A stretch of 8,962 bases of DNA from Gracilimonas sp035704785 (GTDB lineage: Bacteria; Bacteroidota; Rhodothermia; Balneolales; Balneolaceae): positions 1 through 8,962 of the forward strand of contig NZ_DASSWP010000231.1 of the NCBI RefSeq assembly GCF_035704785.1, written 5' to 3'. The notes beneath the pieces were generated by a model, which saw nothing but the letters and a program-made list of their open reading frames with translations, had not been told where the DNA came from and ran no database searches. Both the position numbers and the translations under genes were made by a program. The number at the start of each line of letters is the position of its first letter. Positions within the stretch are counted from its first letter, which is position 1. Positions 7,521 to 8,962 of this stretch are shown here, one piece after another.

Positions 7521-8186
7521 ATGCAATGGATTCGAAGTACCATCACAATTTTAAAGAAAGATCTTCAGATCGAACTGCGGACCCGCTTTGCCTTCAATAT
7601 GGTATTGGCTTTTGTTGCAGCAGCCATGCTGCTCGTTCTTTTTACTCTTCGGGCAGATCAGCTTGAACCTGGGCCAAAGTCAGGATTAGTTTGGATCATC
7701 ATTCTTTTTGCTGCATTATCTGCTTTAAGCCGGAGTTTTATTTCCGAAACTGATAAGAAAACTTTTGATCTGCTAAGGATTTATGCAGAGGGAACTACCG
7801 TTTACACCGGAAAATTGTTGTACAACTTTTTATTTACCCTTCTCATTAACATAGCTACCTTTGCAGGCTATATTTTTCTTATGAACTTGCAAATTCAGTC
7901 CTGGATTGCATTTCTGGTAATGTTAATTGTGGGGACAGCCGGGCTATCAGGAGTTGCAACTATGACCGCCGCGGTTGTCTCTCAGGCAGACCGAAAAGGT
8001 GCTATTTTTTCAGTACTCAGCATCCCCTTGTTTATGCCTTTAATACTATTGCTTGCTGACATCAGTAAAACGGCATTCATCAGTGGCGGAGACAGTTCAA
8101 TGAACAATGTAACAGCTTTGATCGGGTTTGCAGGTGTTACCATTTCCGCAGGAATTTTATTATTTGACTACATTTGGGAGGAATAG
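7521..8186 (+). CDS. ccmB: CcmB-like heme exporter permease (cytochrome c maturation ABC transporter)
   Basis: A 221-residue integral membrane protein matching CcmB in length (about 220) and topology. The cytoplasmic N-terminus (ILKKDLQIELRTR) is the typical start of the family. Six hydrophobic segments follow at about 24-43, 54-73, 98-121, 128-153, 161-180 and 197-216. The segment between TM2 and TM3 (SRSFISETDKKTFDLLRIY) corresponds to the family's 'F..D...G..D.L' loop. In known systems CcmB pairs with the CcmA ATPase and CcmC, and the complex drives release of heme-loaded CcmE for cytochrome c assembly. No ccmA or ccmC is visible here; partners could lie right of the window or elsewhere. 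The ATG at 7521 has no clear Shine-Dalgarno sequence. The gene lies 96 nt after the tricorn homologue and 6 nt before the holB start, so it is probably co-transcribed with holB. A more general ABC-2-type permease is the main alternative. Confidence 0.85.
   Translation: MQWIRSTITILKKDLQIELRTRFAFNMVLAFVAAAMLLVLFTLRADQLEPGPKSGLVWIIILFAALSALSRSFISETDKKTFDLLRIYAEGTTVYTGKLLYNFLFTLLINIATFAGYIFLMNLQIQSWIAFLVMLIVGTAGLSGVATMTAAVVSQADRKGAIFSVLSIPLFMPLILLLADISKTAFISGGDSSMNNVTALIGFAGVTISAGILLFDYIWEE
8176..8183 (+). promoter_or_regulatory. Shine-Dalgarno sequence for holB, inside the end of ccmB
   Basis: GGGAGGAA covers the last codons of ccmB (Trp-Glu-Glu) and lies about 10 nt before the TTG at 8193. It is the only strong Shine-Dalgarno match I see before a gene here. 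It supports the TTG start for holB and suggests translational coupling to ccmB. Confidence 0.7.
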
Positions 8187-8192
8187 CTACAA

Positions 8193-8962
8193 TTGGATAT
8201 TAAATTTGGTAATCGGAGAATTATAGGACAAAACCGGGCAAAGGAACAAGTAGAACGCATGCTCTCTTCCGACCGGATCAGCCATGCTTATTTACTTTCA
8301 GGTCCGGCAGGAGTAGGAAAAACGGCTTTTGCATTAGCTTTAGCTGAAGCCATCAACGGCATAGAGCATTTAAGTGATCTGGGAGAATACAAAACTTCTA
8401 AAAAATCGTCGTGGTTTACCCATCCCGATATTCATGTTTTTATCCCGAAGCCTACATCAGCTAAAACTGAAGAACTTAGAGACCGTTTGGAACTTCTTAC
8501 TAAAGACCCCTATGAGATCGTCAGCTTTTCTCAAAGGCCTTCCCTGGATGATGAATCCTCAAAGAATCTGCAAGCCTTCTATCCCATCGACTATTTTCGG
8601 GAAGATATTCGCCCTATTGCAAAGCTGAAACCTAATGAAGGAAACAGGATCATTGTTATTCTTACTCAGGTGGAAACGATGCGCAAGGAGACCGCAAATG
8701 CTTTCCTGAAATTACTGGAAGAGCCATCAGATCGGCTTATGTTTATTCTTACCACCGAAAATTATGAGAGCCTGCTCCCTACCATCACTTCGCGCTGCCA
8801 GCATATTCCCCTCGGCACCCTAAAAGACAAAGAAGTAGAACAAGGGTTGATTGAAGTGGATGGTTTACAAGCTGATGAAGCTGCTTATCTGGCAAGGGTT
8901 TCCGGTGGAAATTATGCCATGACACGTTTCTTTGATATACAGAAGCTTAAAGAAAACCGGGA
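8193..8962 (+). CDS. holB: DNA polymerase III subunit delta-prime (clamp-loader AAA+ protein), 3' end beyond the window
   Basis: Delta-prime is the stationary AAA+ subunit of the clamp loader that places the beta clamp on DNA during replication. The frame from TTG 8193 is open for 256 codons to the window edge. I chose TTG because it follows the SD at 8176-8183 and keeps the N-terminal IIGQNRAKEQV signature (10-20); the first in-frame ATG (codon 23) would remove it. Visible motifs are SHAYLLSGPAGVGKT (30-44, P-loop 37-44), HPDIHVF, ETANAFLKLLEEP, and the SRC sensor (200-202) followed by the start of the lid domain (SGGNYAM). Two features are unusual. The zinc-module cysteines normally between the P-loop and HPD are absent, and the Walker B position reads VILTQVETM with no Asp-Asp/Glu pair. 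The C-terminal collar domain is not in view. DnaX is a less likely alternative because DnaX has a cysteine zinc module and an acidic Walker B. Confidence 0.9.
   Translation, partial: MDIKFGNRRIIGQNRAKEQVERMLSSDRISHAYLLSGPAGVGKTAFALALAEAINGIEHLSDLGEYKTSKKSSWFTHPDIHVFIPKPTSAKTEELRDRLELLTKDPYEIVSFSQRPSLDDESSKNLQAFYPIDYFREDIRPIAKLKPNEGNRIIVILTQVETMRKETANAFLKLLEEPSDRLMFILTTENYESLLPTITSRCQHIPLGTLKDKEVEQGLIEVDGLQADEAAYLARVSGGNYAMTRFFDIQKLKENR

Noticed and set aside
8374..8628. 84-codon plus-strand open frame inside holB
   Set aside because: It is in a different frame from the continuous holB reading frame, which carries the P-loop, the LLEEP segment and the SRC motif through this region.

Overview
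The window looks like chromosomal housekeeping DNA from a moderately AT-leaning member of the Bacteroidota/Balneolota/Rhodothermota (FCB) lineage. This is an inference. It rests on signal peptides ending in 'FAQ' or 'LAQ', Shine-Dalgarno-poor starts, a secreted tricorn-type protease, a small stand-alone EIIA protein and a CcmB-type permease. There is no phage, transposon, CRISPR, tRNA or rRNA signal, and no gene-free stretch longer than about 200 bases.

Left half (1-4098, minus strand, read right to left): a tightly packed probable operon of four genes. In transcription order these are a PTS EIIA-Ntr/fructose-type protein (ptsN-like), a PBP4-type D-Ala-D-Ala carboxypeptidase (dacB), an NtrC-family sigma-54 activator response regulator, and folD, which runs off the left edge. 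The junctions are 0, 12 and 1 nt, so co-transcription is very likely. The set joins a phosphotransfer regulator, a cell-wall hydrolase, a sigma-54 activator and a one-carbon enzyme.

Middle (4099-4271): a divergent, AT-rich regulatory region. For the minus-strand operon it holds a plausible sigma-A promoter (TTGATT-N18-TATATT). A perfect 6+6 bp inverted repeat (ATTCGA-N6-TCGAAT) overlaps its -10 box and probable start site, which looks like an operator. The promoter of the rightward gene is not clear.

Right half (4272-8962, plus strand): a large exported tricorn-protease homologue (beta-propellers, PDZ, S41 protease core with all four catalytic residues), then a CcmB-like heme-exporter permease, then a DNA polymerase III delta-prime subunit (holB) cut by the right edge. 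The Shine-Dalgarno sequence of holB lies inside the last codons of ccmB and its start codon is TTG. The delta-prime protein has an intact P-loop but no zinc-binding cysteines and no recognisable Walker B acidic pair.

I do not see a convincing new multi-gene system. The points most worth checking are the operator-like dyad, the EIIA/sigma-54-activator operon, and the cysteine-free delta-prime.
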